Source: Andrena cerasifolii (Eukaryota; Arthropoda; Insecta; Hymenoptera; Andrenidae). Taken from it: a DNA stretch of 64,000 nucleotides. Positions 25,873-38,600 of the stretch are shown in pieces. The stretch spans positions 7,874,001 through 7,938,000 of the forward strand of contig NC_135118.1 in NCBI RefSeq assembly GCF_050908995.1, written 5' to 3'. A program made the translations under genes and the position numbers. The notes beneath the pieces are model-generated. The model worked only from the letters and a program-made list of their open reading frames with translations, searched no databases and had not been told where the DNA came from. The stretch's first letter is position 1; each line of letters starts with the position of its first letter.

Positions 25873-26438
25873 CACAAAGGAACACCGCAAACCTGGACTC
25901 AACGATTGGAACGCAACTTTGTGGGTTTTTAGAGTGACTCAAAACGAGAACAACGGGGTGTTTCATTTGGGCCCTAGCGCCCTTTAAGGGGGTGGAAACT
26001 AACCTCAAAGCCAAACTGGCACTTCCACTTTTTCGCGTATAACTCTCAAAGTGTAACAGACAGAAAAAAATGTTTCAAACAAAAGTTTAATGGTGCAATA
26101 AGCGCTACAAACTTGCGTTAACAAAATTTACAAAAGAGTTTTTTTCGTCAGTTATATATATATATATTTTAACTCTTTTCAAAATTTTGTTAACGGAAGT
26201 TTGTAGCGATTATTGCACTATTAAACTTTTGTTTGAAACATTTATTTCTGTCTGTTGTACTTTGAGAATTATACGCGCACAAGTGGAAGTGCCAATTTGA
26301 CTTTGAGGTAAGTTTTCACCCCCTTAAAGGGCGATAGCGGTCAAGTGAAAGACACCGTTGTTCTTGTTTCGAATCACTCTAAAAACCCACAAAATTGCGT
26401 TCCAATCGGTGAGTCCGGATTTGCGGTGTTCCCTTGTC
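25873..26438. repeat. 566-bp near-perfect palindrome (foldback element)
   Basis: Two arms of about 270 bp are inverted copies of each other, from GGAACACCGCAAACCTGGAC on the left to GTCCGGATTTGCGGTGTTCC on the right. They meet at a short TA-rich centre near 26155. Both arms carry an internal GCCCTTTAAGG block. The arms differ by scattered substitutions and small indels. It is non-coding. A foldback or MITE origin is inferred; no clear target duplication is seen. Confidence 0.85.
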
Positions 26439-27869
26439 AGAAAGAGTTTCTCGTTATGTGCCGATGGAAACTTAACGCGCGACAGTATCGCCGATAAACT
26501 GACCTGGATATGTATATCCTGCAGGGTGTTTTATTTCGCCGCTGCTATAATTCGGTATATTATATCGATAATAATTTTAACGACGGAGGGCCAGCGAACT
26601 TATGTGCATTGACCGGTGACTTCCAGTTTATTTCTGCTACCACCACGTGCCCTTAAATTCTTCGACATCTTTACATGATGCTGCATGGCGAAGCGGTACC
26701 TTTCGTAACGCCGGTTAACGATTCATGAACAAATTCGTCGTCGTAAGTCTCCGCGCTGGAGACGTAAGGAAGTTTACGTGAATCGTGGTTTCGATGCCTC
26801 ATGACCGCCGGCCGATCGATGCTCGAGCGAACGTGACTATACCTTTTTTTTTGCTGCCGACCGAGAGGGTGAGAAACGAGAGACGCCGGCATTAGCGTCC
26901 CTTCGCCGCCTGGCCCGTGGTGTGGGTTGCAGGTGCGAAAATTCCATTTCCTTCCGCCTGTCACACGACCAGGCCACAATTTTCGTTTTTCGCGTACGTG
27001 CGCAGACCCGGCCTTTAAATGTTCCAACGGAAGGAGGAGGAGGAGGTGGCGACGGGAGGGGGGTTGGGCTCCTATGGTCCCGGGGGAGCAAAGCGTCCTC
27101 CTGAAGCCTTTCACCCCATCCACCCTCGGCGGGGGAGAGACGCGATCGGAAAGCCTTACTGGCAACGTGCTCGAGATCAATGACGAATTTAGTCGAGACG
27201 CGTGTCAACCGACACGCCGCCAGGTATTTCCTCGTGACGCGCGAGATATCGCAGCAAAATGTTGCCATTTCGATGAAATTCAGAGACGAGCGCTACGCCG
27301 TCGACGCATCACGGAATTCTAATGCCGCTTAAGACCATTCGCGGTTGAAGTGCGCGTGCTGACGACGTTGCTGATCCCGTTTCTGGGCATGTGGGATAGA
27401 AGAGTGTCTTATGATAGGAGTAATAAATGGGATATAGCGAGTCGTCGCGTAGATCGAGGGAATCGTCGAATAGAGTTGGTATTCCTGGTCCATGGTTTTC
27501 ATAGAAACATATTCCCTTGCCATTAACTTAGATTAAGAGGACTATTACGCAGTCGAAAAGTTGATATTTTTTATTGCATTTTCCGAAAGTATCATCTTTT
27601 CTGAATAAAATCCCGCTTGGTTTATATTAATATTAGCAAAATTGTTGATTTGGCAGCCAGAAAGGTCAAGCGGTAACTTATAGCATTGACTGTGCCCAGA
27701 AACATTAAACGCGTTTTTCTCGAATCTTTTTTACTCTCGGTTTTCGACTAGTTGCGAATGAACGGAGGTTCCGGTCAACTTGGAAAAAATTAAAGAATGT
27801 GTAAAACAGGTGCTATTTCGTGCCAAACCTTTGATATGGTCCGTAAACATTCGAGATTTTCATAAAAAA
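26439..27869. other. CpG-rich non-coding block
   Basis: No supportable gene. It includes a G-rich, GGAGGAGGAGG tract near 27040-27065. Minus-strand frames of 143-169 codons overlap each other and look like GC-driven read-through. Confidence 0.4.
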
Positions 27870-28188
27870 ATTACAAAGTTTTAATTTTAGTTTTTATTGG
27901 TTCAGCGCGAAACTACGGGCGTTACAAACAAGAACCACACCTTGAAATTCGATTACATCGCTTTTTAAGACCAATATTACCTGAAAACCACAGAAGAACG
28001 TTTCAATGTTTACGAGTCAGCACCGCCATTTTTAAAGCACATGTATATTTCATACCAACTTTTTTTCAATCTCTATGATAATAATAAACATTGGGTAAAA
28101 GGATACATCTGAATTTGCATTCATTTATTTTACAAATGCATTAAAAAGAAAGTGTTTTTTTTTCACGGAAAACGACTGCCTAGTCCCT
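27870..28188. mobile_element. Truncated copy of a TTAA element (GACTGCCTAGTCCC end)
   Basis: The right end reads CGACTGCCTAGTCCC directly before TTAA at 28189-28192. This is the same terminus as the element ending at 35682. Internally it shares a TTTTAGTTTTTATT ... GCGAAACTAC ... TTCGATT series with 34270-34400. The left end is not identifiable, so I call it a 5'-truncated copy. Confidence 0.5.
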
Positions 28189-28192
28189 TTAA

Positions 28193-28825
28193 GGGGAAAC
28201 AACACCTTGAAGCCCGAAAAAAGTGCAATTTTTTAAAAAATTTTATTAGATATCCATACTTCGTAGGAGAATCATTTATATGGGGATTAAATGTGCATGT
28301 AGTGGACAGTATTTTAGATTTTTGTCTGGCTGAGAAAAAAAAGGAAAGCATTTTTTAAATCTATATTAATATAGTTACAGTAAAGCGTACGGAAATTAAA
28401 AATAAATTATTTTTACTATTTTTTCCACCCCAAAATGTATTGATTTTTTCCTTAACCTGACTCGAAATTTTTTAACTTTCCCCTTTAAGCTCCGCCATTT
28501 CTCCAAAAATTATTATAATTAAATTTCCGTACGCTTATCTGTAACTATATTAATATAGATTAAAAAAATGCTTTCTTTTTTTTTCTCAGATGAACGCGAC
28601 GCGAATAAAGTGGGAAACCATCAGATCGTGTTCGACGCGTCGCGTTCTACGACGACCTCTATAACTTGATTAAAACTGTATATTTTGTCAGAGAAAAAAT
28701 CTAAAATACTGTCCACTACATGCGCATTTAAACCCCATATCAATGACTGTCCTACGAAGTATGGTTATCTAACAAAAAAGTAAAAAAAATACACTTTTTT
28801 CCGGGCTGCAAGGTGTTGTTCCCCC
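28193..28825. mobile_element. 633-bp TTAA-flanked foldback MITE with a nested insert
   Basis: TTAA at 28189-28192 and 28826-28829 flank termini GGGGAAACAACACCTTG and AAGGTGTTGTTCCCCC. The arms stay similar for about 250 bp: CATACTTCGTAGGA, GTGGACAGTATTTTAGATTT and CTATATTAATATAGTTACAG occur in both. The right arm is longer than the left because of a segment at 28591-28692 (separate entry). It is non-coding. The TTAA sites suggest piggyBac-type mobilisation. Confidence 0.8.
28591..28692. repeat. 102-bp insertion within the right MITE arm
   Basis: When the two arms of the 28193-28825 MITE are compared, this segment is present only in the right arm. It is bounded by direct repeats TCAGA (28586-28590 and 28688-28692) and is much more CpG-rich than its host (GCGACGCG, GACGCGTCGCG). 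It could be a small transposed fragment or filler DNA captured at a break. Confidence 0.5.
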
Positions 28826-28829
28826 TTAA

Positions 28830-31698
28830 ATCCACTTTAATCTATCATCCAAATCCCCTTCACCAAAACATCACTAATTGTAAGAACTAAGAATACCTTT
28901 CACGCTACTGAACGAACCTCAGCCCAGTCATACAGTCTCACCAGTTACCAAGCGCCCGAATAATCCTCCTCCTATTCTACTCGCCCTTCCCTTCAGTGCC
29001 GACCATAATCCTCGCCACCCAGTTGCCACATCAGTCCGCTCTTCTCCCTCTCAGCCCCGGGTCGTACTGCTTCCACTGCTTTCGCATCAGTCACGTGACG
29101 CGTGACGCGTCGCGACGCACACGCAACTCGCGTGACGCGCCGCGCGTCGCTCGCGTCCGTGCGCGGACGCCTTAAATCACTGAATCGTCGCGGCGCCCTG
29201 CACCGTCTCGCGGCAAGCAGGAGACGTACCCGCGATAATGCACCAGGCATGAAGGTACGATCGAGCGGAGCCGTGAATTTATGGACGCGACGCGACGCTC
29301 GCTTACCGGCGCGCCGCCTTAATTTCCAAATTGCCCGGCACGCACGGCGCCGCACGCGCTACGCTCTCCTACAAACACCTAGCGTATCGCAATTCGAGGC
29401 GGCCAGTGATGCGACGCAGCATGCAATAATACGGGGGGACGCGCAACGTTATCGGGCGAGATAAATTGCTCCCCCGTCGCCGCGGAAAAAGTCGTTTAAA
29501 CAGTGTGTTCGGTAGTGGGGGGTTATTAAACGAGAGGGGCACGAATTGTATCCGGCTTTGTAATTAATTTCGCGTTAATCTCGTGCCCGGGACTGCTGTA
29601 ATGGCAGCGTTCATGATGAATATCCGGTCTGATGGTCTTTGTGATAATTTTATTTTGGGGATGATAGCAGGCACCTTTCATTCCTTTACCCGTGGTCAAT
29701 GGAACGCTGCGGCTGCGAGGTGAAATATGAAATATGTGAAAACGATGCGAATTGACGATTTCGAACCGTTCCAACGAATTCTTCTAACGTAGACTGGCTC
29801 TACCCTGAAATCGAGGTGAAACAGGGCATTCGCTTAGATGAGACTCGCTACTGTATTCTGAGGCCATCCCTGAACTGGGCCCCGCTGTTGCGCACGTTAC
29901 GCTGAGCGCTGGGATTTCCACAGACACAGATTTTTACCTCGGTAGCATAATTAGTAAGAAATCCACTCGCGGTTAGCGTAACGTTATCTTGATGTTACGG
30001 TAAAGTGATTACAATACTCTTTCCTGGTTCTCAACGCTTCGCAGCCGCGCACTCGGGCATCCTGCTCACGGTAATACTCCACTAAGTGTGTACTTACACT
30101 AGGCTGTTAAATTCCTGAGTGCACACCGACCGCGATACCACTGCCTTAATTTTAAACTCGCTGGCCATCTTGTCGTTGCCGGAGACTTTAAATTCTGCGC
30201 GAATCTGCGACAGTACAACGTAACGACCGACGATGCGTACGCGTCGCTGACTCTCCACAAAGAGCAGGGAAGGTGGTATAGGGTGCCTCGTGCGAAAACT
30301 GGGTACATATTTCGGCTCTCAGGGTCCATTTGACACCATTCTACGATCGAAGGGTCGAGTCAATGGATACACTTTCTATTTCGTTGGAAATTACTGTCGC
30401 GACATTCGTCAAAACTCTCGCTTTCAGATGGAACCCAGACGCGGAACGAACCCCTCGAAAATCGAGAAGTTCCATTTAGCGGATTTTGTGGGACGATGGT
30501 TCTTGAACTTGAGAAAAGGGGAGGCAAGTGTTCGCGTATTTTTGGGAATTTGGATGAAAGAGACGCAAGAGACAGGCTGAATTTTGAGACGTGTGTTAAA
30601 TATATCCGTGGTTAAGTTGTTGCGACGGATTTTATTTAAGGTTGTACTGTTCCCCTCAGGTGGTGAATATTTATTGAAAAATTAATTATACGTAATTATT
30701 TGTAATAAGCTTTACAAGTGTCTTGGGAATGTTGGGACATCTTGCGGTTACAATTGGACGAGATCTCTGTATTACCAGAAATGTGTGTAAGAAAAATATC
30801 TAACAAGTTCACATCACCAACAGTAGTTTCTTTTTTCATTTTACAGCCATGCACTTTCCCCTTTAGCTTTGTCAATTTTCTTCGGCACGTACCAAACATT
30901 TCTTCGGCCCTTTGAATCGCTCCACCTAAAGGACATTGGACGCCCTTTCGCCGAGTAGAGTGGTAAATGATTAAACGAATGGTGGTTTAAGGACTAGAGT
31001 CGAAATTCGACGACGTGCAACGTCGTAAACATCTTTGCAAGGATAGCCAACGCAACACGAGCGTCTACTCGGATAACATGTCACCGGGTACATAGCTTTT
31101 TACGACTAGTGCTCGATTAAAGTGTAGTGAATCGCGGGTCAGAGACTTTTATCGTCTGTTGAAAGTGAAAGTGAGGAAATAAAAATGTTAGTGTAGAAAA
31201 ATTCCTGCTACAAGTGCTATTTCCCCTCATTCTCACTTGTTATCGCAACGAATTACGTTCTTCACGTTAAAAACAACACAAATAGTATGTCACGAAATAG
31301 GTAATTAAGTTTACTTAATGAAGACCTTACCAAGACTGCACCTACGACACGCTCTTCTTTGTTTAGAGTTTAGAGCTTCGTTCTACTTTGCAGTCAAAGA
31401 TACCTATTGTACACCTTTGTTAGCTGTTCTAAGATGAGGGGCAATAAATAAATACACAAAGGTAGGATACTTCAGAGGAAGTTCAGAAACGATGCAATCC
31501 GAGCATGCTTCTATAACTCACCTTACAGGAATTACAGACATTATTTAAAACAAGAATCTCTGATCTACTAATCATCCAATACTCAAAACACTGCAAGCCT
31601 TTTATTCGATATTACACACCCAGCATTCCAGAATACGGACTTAATAATTTCAGGAAATTCTTTTTCAGTTATCCAATTGCTAAATGCTATAAAGCCAA
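28830..31698. other. Non-coding block with a CpG island
   Basis: Apart from the CpG-dense stretch at about 29085-29470, nothing is recognised. No exon is supportable. Confidence 0.4.
29085..29470. promoter_or_regulatory. CpG-dense island
   Basis: A 0.4-kb block unusually dense in CpG, with repeated GACGCG/CGCGTC words near its 5' end (29095-29165). It keeps 120-codon frames open on both strands, rich in Arg, Ala and Thr, which is the signature of CpG-rich non-coding DNA. It might be a promoter or regulatory island of a gene outside view. No TATA box, donor site or known exon is attached. Confidence 0.3.
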
Positions 31699-31702
31699 AA
31701 GG

Positions 31703-32459
31703 CTGCAGCCTATACCTCTATACCTATACCTATACCTCTATGTCCTGTACCTCTACATATACCTGTACCTCTATGTCCTCTATACCTATACGTCTGTGCC
31801 TATTCCTCTATACCACTATACTTCTATACATCTATACATCTATACCTCTATACCTCTATACCTCTATACCTCTATACCTCTATACTTCTTTACTTCTATA
31901 CCCCTCTATACCTCTATACTTCTGTAGAGGTATAGGTATACATATAGGAATACTTCAATACCTCTATACTTCTATACCTCTATACTTCTATACTTCTATA
32001 CTTCTATACTTCTATACTTCTATACCCCTCTATACCTTTATACTTCTATACCTCTATACCTCTATATCTCTATACCTCTATACTTCTATACTTCTATACC
32101 CCTCTATACCTCTATACTTCTATACTTCTATACCTCTATACCTCTATACTTCTATACTTCTATACCCTCGGTACCTCTATACATCTATAGAGGTATAGGT
32201 ATAGGTATAGATATAGGTATACCTCAATACCTTTATACTTCTATATCTCTATACCTCTATACTTCTATACCTCTATACCTCTGTACCTCTATACTTCTAT
32301 ACTTCTATACACCTCTATACCTCTATACCTCTATAGAGGTATAGGTATAGACATAGGTATACCTCAATACCTTTATACTTCTATACCTCTATACCTCTAT
32401 ACCTCTATAGAAGTATAGGTGTAGGTATGGGTATAGAGGTTATTAAACGGCTGCAGCCC
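31703..32459. repeat. CTATAC(C/T)T minisatellite with internal inversions
   Basis: About 0.73 kb built from CTATACCTCTATACTTCTATAC-type 6- and 12-bp units. Orientation flips to GGTATAGAGG at about 31922, 32185, 32331 and 32405, so the array contains several hairpin centres. The block around 32185 recurs 146 bp later at 32331. Both edges carry the 10-bp palindrome GGCTGCAGCC (about 31701 and 32449). The 173-codon YLYTSIPLYLYTS frame is translated repeat. Confidence 0.93.
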
Positions 32460-33950
32460 GTTTTCGCGGGAATTCTGCGTGCAACACAAGACCCTCCAAT
32501 TCTGGTCAATTATTCAAGCTCGAAAGGTCAAATGCCGGCTGGTGTGTGTTAGTCATTAGCGGATACGCGAAAATTTCGCGCGTGCAAGCGATGCAGCTAC
32601 CGAGGCTGGCGAGCAGCGTTATATAAAACGCCGGGCCCCCGAGTGCTGCAGCTGAAACAGCGTTATACGTAACGACGATGCCCGGCCACGTCGCGCTAAA
32701 TTCAATTCTGAGTATCTTTTCATCAGGATTCCTTCCATGCATACGTTATCCTCGGCGAAACGAAGCCGCCCCGTTGCCGCAGCGAACCCTCCAGGTTCGC
32801 GTGTCGCGATCGCTTGACACCGGAATCGAGATACACGCGCGAGCCTGGCCCGTCCAATCAGAATCTAGTATCACGCGTGGACAGACACGTATTCCGCTCG
32901 TGATCCTACACCGTGCACTTCCGAAGGGAATATTCAAGAAACCCCTTATTTGCCTGGAGCTTGTGAGGAGTGACCTTATCGAATTGCAGATATGCTAATT
33001 CGGTCGCTTTTTGTCTCAACGTCCAATTGAATATGTGCGAGGTCACCCGTAGGCGCGTATGTATTTGAAGTTTGCAGCACTGTGTTTAAGCGTTGAATTA
33101 GTATTTGTGGTACAGAGAGACACTGCTTAGGTGGTGTTTCACCTCTGTTCCTGAAATAGAAGGCACTCGATACTGGCGAGTTTCATAACAGAGCCATCTA
33201 TGCACAGAAGCGCGAGAAATTAAAAGCATACTGGCTCACGATCCAAACCAAACATTTGCCCAATGATCTCGCGTGGTTGGAGAAAAAATTCATTTTCATG
33301 TGCCGTTTCCTTCAAACCGTTTCGCCTCTACGGCGACCACGGTCGTACGGGTACTGGGAAACTTACGCGGCAACGGTGCTGCTCGATGACGCTCACCCAT
33401 TACAAATCCAGCTCGTTCGCTTGTTCAACTGCTCTGTATTTACTCGGAATAGATGGAATTGATGCTCATCCAACGGCGCTGCTCCGGCCGGGGCACGTTT
33501 CTCTGCGTTTTCGACTTCACGGTACACGTAGTATCGTTAACAGGGATCGCGATATACGCGGTGACCCGTTTTCATCTACGAGCGTGCATACAGTTCGGAC
33601 ATCACATTGAAACCGACAGAGCTGAATCAGTGAAAATTAACTGGAAGTTGGTGGCAACGTTGAATTTCTAAGAATCCAAGGGTGCAAGTGTATTTGTTCT
33701 TAGGTTCGTCTTCCAGTGATCTTAATTGATATACTTCAATCTCATTTACGTTCCACCGAGTCATCGCTCTTCGACTTTATATAACTTGGGAAATGTACAA
33801 ATGTCGCAGCCTGTTGATTTTTCAGGGTAATGGACCCGTAGAAATATAAATTTAGTGGAATTGGGAGGTACGAATAAGGGTGGAGGTTGTGCTTGAGTTG
33901 CGGAGGGCCTTTGGGAGGCGATATTAATATTAAGAAGCACTTAAGGGTAC
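32460..33950. other. Non-coding, CpG-rich then mixed
   Basis: No recognised gene. Short frames at 33256-33671 overlap in two frames and resemble nothing known. Confidence 0.4.
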
Positions 33951-33954
33951 TAGG

Positions 33955-35682
33955 CAGTCGTTTTTGTCGAAAATGAAGCAGCTCCTTTGCAATTAATTAC
34001 AAAAAAATAAATTGCAGCTGGGAAAAAACATGTTTGTTTCACCAGAAATATCCATTATGGATGACGCTACAAATGGATCGTTAAAGAGGCTTTTTAAAAA
34101 AGTTCTTTTGTTTTGTAGCGATTTTGGTAAAACGAAACGAAATTCATCGATCTGCTTGTAAATTCTACTTCAGAATACCTCTGGTTCTGCACTAAACCTA
34201 TAGAAGGAGCAGAGTTATGAAAATGGCAACTACGAAATGACGATTTTTAAAAAAAGTTTAGTTAAAAAGTTTCTTTTAGTTTTTATTAAATTCAATTTAG
34301 GTTCGAGGCGAAACTACACATTTTGTGAACATGCTCGAATTTGATTTGAGTCGATTGCAACCTCCGTTTTTGAGTCGTCACTGTAAAACCGAAGAAACTT
34401 TTTTAAAATGCCGCTATAATAATTCATCTGTAGCGTCATCTACATATGTATAATGCATATTTTTGGCAAAACAAACATTTTTTTTTAAAGCTTACTACTT
34501 ATCGAGAGAATTTTACTACTTATACACTTTCGTCAAGGATTCATTATTTGTCGTTGTATGAAAGAGACTTATACAACCGTGCTACGTAGACGGTTGCAAG
34601 GTAGGAAGCTTCGATCATTTGAAACAGTTGTTTGAACAACGGGGATCCTCTTGATCCAGTTTCTCCAATAAATCGAGCTAATTGCATACTCTTATTCCGC
34701 AAAGATAAGTTAACTGAATGGAAGATCGCAAAAGAACCCTTCGTTGACCTCGTACAAACACCCTTAAGGGGTTAAACCTAGTCAGGCGGCCGAAAAGAGG
34801 CGAATGTTTATGAATTTTTTTTTAAATAGCGGACGCATATATTCTTACAGAACTTTTTGCGCTTAAAAGAGCAACATTTAAACAACATTTGGTAATTTTT
34901 TCGTAGGAAAATATTTACGTTTATGATAAAGTAACAACCGACATCCAAGAAGCATTTTTAAAAAATTGATTTACGGTGAGCACTACCATTTGGAATCAGA
35001 TTATCTAAAATCAAAAAACAAAAAAGATTTCGTTAGTATATTAATGTATCCTCAGGTTGGCGGAGAGAATTTTCCGAAATATTAATTTAAAACAAAATGG
35101 TGGCAATTTAAAGTTGTAATCCTGATTTTTTTTGCGTGATTTTTGCAGTGATTCTGGCCGTAAGAAATTGAATTGTGAAATATACTGTGAAACTGATACT
35201 TTGCCCCAGTCCCCATTCTGCCCTGAACCTATTAAAAAAGAAAAAAAATCAAAATTATAAGTATAGCGGTTGTAAAACGACAAATTTTAAAGAAACGTGA
35301 TTTTTTGCCAGGGAGAAGAGCCATTTTATTTTATATTTTGTCAAAATAGGAGTTTTCACAGACTTATGCTTAGGTTCAGGTCGTAACTAGACATGTTTCA
35401 CATATGTGAATTTTTTTTCAATTCAATTTGCACCTCCGTTTGTTCGCAATCACTGCAAAACGAAGAGGAAATATGATTCCGAGAAAAACGCGGTTATAGT
35501 TTCGAAAGAGGAATTAGTCTACCTGCGTGCGAGCAGAAACGGTTTATGACGCGCTCGACCTTTTCGGCTGTAAAATCCTTAATTTTGCGAATTATAACAT
35601 CAACCAAACGACATTTCACTCGGGAAGGATGGTACTTTTGTAAAATGCAACAAAAAATCCAGTTTCTGACTGCCTAGTCCCC
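33955..35682. mobile_element. 1.73-kb TTAA-flanked element or composite
   Basis: TTAA at 33951-33954 and 35683-35686 flank termini GGGTACTAGGCAGTC and GACTGCCTAGTCCCC (15 of 16 matching). A second terminus-like junction, TTAAGGGGTTAAACCTAG, lies inside at 34764. At 34014-34491 is an internal inverted repeat; its arms share AAACATGTTTGTTT-like and GATGACGCTACA-like blocks. So this is either one large element or two related copies side by side. The internal series GAGGCGAAACTAC...CCTCCGTTTTTGAG recurs in weaker form near 35370-35470 and in the 27.9-kb copy. No transposase frame is present. Confidence 0.55.
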
Positions 35683-35686
35683 TTAA

Positions 35687-38600
35687 ACATAATAAAGAGA
35701 AACAAATTCTCGCGATTGGATAAGAACGAATGGAAATTCAATACCTCCTCCTGCCTCCGTTGCAAACGCACTTCTCTGCGTTCGATCAATTATTAGAACG
35801 ATAACGCGAAATTCAGTGTGCAGTGGGATCTTAATACCTACTCGTTTATATGATACATTTTATAAATGACGTGGGGGTATGCGTGACACATGTGTCGGGG
35901 GTGTAACGACGGAACGTATTGTAATGTTTCTTGGATGCTGGCCAGAATGCAAGTATTCATAGTGGCGTCGGTTGCCAAGAGCACAGAAGCGTCTAAACGT
36001 TTCCCCTGTAATCTATACTTTTCTTACGTACCGTGGAGTCGTTTGAATATTCAATTGAACCCAGCATCGTTACCGAGACGATCGAAATGTCGTGAGAAGG
36101 TAGTAAGGCATTGTGGGAACTGGAGGAGTTTGTGGAGTACAGGTAGTTTATGTCTGAGTGCTTTGCTTAAACAGATCAGAAATTTCCCAGCAAAAAATTC
36201 CTTTCACTGCGAAATGATTATAAAATCTAGAGGCACCAATTCGGGACGCAGCGCCAAGTATTTTGAATAAAATGTTTATTCGTATTAAAATATTTATTTG
36301 TATTTATCATTACCTTTATGTACGCACAGCTCATTTTGATTTCACATCTTTTTTTATTTTATAATTATTATTATCTTCTATTTTTTTGTGATTAATTTGA
36401 TTTCATGTACTTGGCGTAATTTTTTTACTTTTCTAAAGTTTTTTACGGAGATTCCATATACAATCAGTGAACTCGTGACTTTGAAATTATTACCCATGAG
36501 AATCCTGCCGGGTCTCCACTGTTTCATTTCCCCCTTAAACACTGTAACACAGTTTCGTGTACTTTTTATTCTCCCACTATAAAGTTACTTTGCCCGCGCA
36601 CGCTATTCAAATTGCCATTCAGGCTCGCGCGGGCACGCAGGCGGGCCCGTGCGTACCGCTCTCGAAATCGCGGCCACCTCCAAATGGACGCCTATTCGAT
36701 TTTCCCCCTTTCTGCTCGTAAAATCTTTTTCTCGCTTGTGCAGCACAAACTGAGTCACAACTATGACGCTTTCGTTCCCATCCGCAACGCTCATTGGTAT
36801 GCGTGCACACGGTTCCGGTGAGCATATCTGGACTGGCGGCCGCGAAACGGCGTGTACACGTTCGCGCGAGCTGACGACTCGGCTGCTTCGCTACTGTTTG
36901 GCCGAGTATGTGCCAGACACGCTATTATATTGTGCCGCCAGTAGCTCGCGTTCCCTGATAACGTATCTCCACCGTAGCGCCTTTTAAGTCTCTCGAATTT
37001 CTCGTACCCTAGTTACCAGCGGGCAATAGAAGCAGTTGTCGTTTATTGAAATATCTTGGCCTACCATACTGCATTCGCGCAGCTTTTAATTATTCAGTCG
37101 AGGCCAGATAGAAGGTAAAAAGTGGAAAAGTCCTCCCAGACGAGTTGAATACGCGAGCACGTGGAGCGGCAAGTAGAACGGGTCCGTGGTTGGTCAGCCA
37201 GGCGTAGATTGTCTGGCTACGTGCTCGAACAAGCAGAATACGACCGCGTGTAGTCAGGCGAGCAGAAGAGATTAGGAACAATCAGAGGAGGAGTTACCTC
37301 TTGGGAAGAAAATCTGCAGTATCGTTCACAATTTTTAGTTTCTAAATTAGCGACTTATTCGATATGTGAATGAGTTTTGCGGTGCCTCCTTGTCACAGAA
37401 GTGTATAATAAAACGAAGCAAATCCTGTTACAAATTAATTCAAAGATCTTTTTATTCATCTAATTATCAACAAGCACACGTTGTACCTTCAAGCACAGTT
37501 GCTGTAAGTATTGAAACCAAATCGTATTCGAGTTCTATTGCTTTTATAACTCGTATGAATATTTGCAAGAAAATTATGTAGACCAAGGGTATGGGAATCG
37601 CTTTGTACGGTATAAAACAATTTTCAATAATTATATTCACACCGATTTGTTTCCTCCTGCCCCCCTCGTCTCTCCCTCTCTGTGTGCGTTTTTATCGAAA
37701 TTCCATGTAGGCGGAAGGCTCTTTTGTGTCACGCAAAATACATCCTCCACAACGAAACGTTGTCTCTCACCTACGGCGGGGCGGAGAGAGAGGGCGGCCG
37801 TATCTACGGGGATGCGTTTTAATTCCGATTTATCAAAGCAGTGACAGGAACGTGAAAGGATCGGATACGTCGCACATGTGCGGAATGTGCGGTCCATCGT
37901 GTCACCCCTTAATCCTTCTGCAAGCCCCTTGGGTAACGGCGGTTCGTGACAAAACTAGTGGACACCGACAGCTTTGTCCCACGGAAAGCCCTTGATACGA
38001 CCTCTCAAACGTAACTGATGTGATTTCACGCACTCGATAACATAATAATTTACAAGCTGCGCCCCTGATAATATCTTTTAAATCCGACCTGTCGGCCCCT
38101 TCCCCAATTACACTCTCTTTTCCTTCTGTTTTCCAGGAAAAGTGTTTTTAACCCGTGCCAAGTTATAAGACCGATGGAAAAGTGTAGATCTTAAGACGGA
38201 AAGGTGCGGTCTCCAATAATTTACAAATATTGTCAGACTATCTGCATAGAAGTTTCTAATAGAGATGGATACGTGCACACTACTGCCATTCTCAAAGGCG
38301 CATCATCGCTCGATCAAGACGTTTATACCGCGTCCACAGTTTTTCTTCTCTTTCGGGTTCTCGTTAACCCTGGGCGTTAATTAAAACGTTCCGATTCCAA
38401 GTGGTCGCATTAACTCAGCACTACGTGCGAAGCACCACGGGCTACACAGTTCGGGACAATAATTACGGTAGACTAGTAGACACCGGTGGCCTCGTCTCAT
38501 GAAAGGCACTTGACGCGTCCCTTCGGACGCGCAGCCCTGTTGCGGTCGATGTAATTCAATTAAAACGTTATTATTGTCTGCGCGCAAGATACGCGCGCCC

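Noticed and set aside
26671..27268. Overlapping 143- and 169-codon minus-strand frames
   Set aside because: Two phases plus the opposite strand are open over the same GGAGG-rich DNA.
31677..32198. 173-codon YLYTSIPLYLYTS repeat protein
   Set aside because: It is the translation of a CTATAC minisatellite that changes strand internally; there is no start context or conserved flank.
31703..32459. CRISPR-like array impression from regular repeats
   Set aside because: The repeats are contiguous short units without unique spacers, in eukaryotic DNA with no cas genes.
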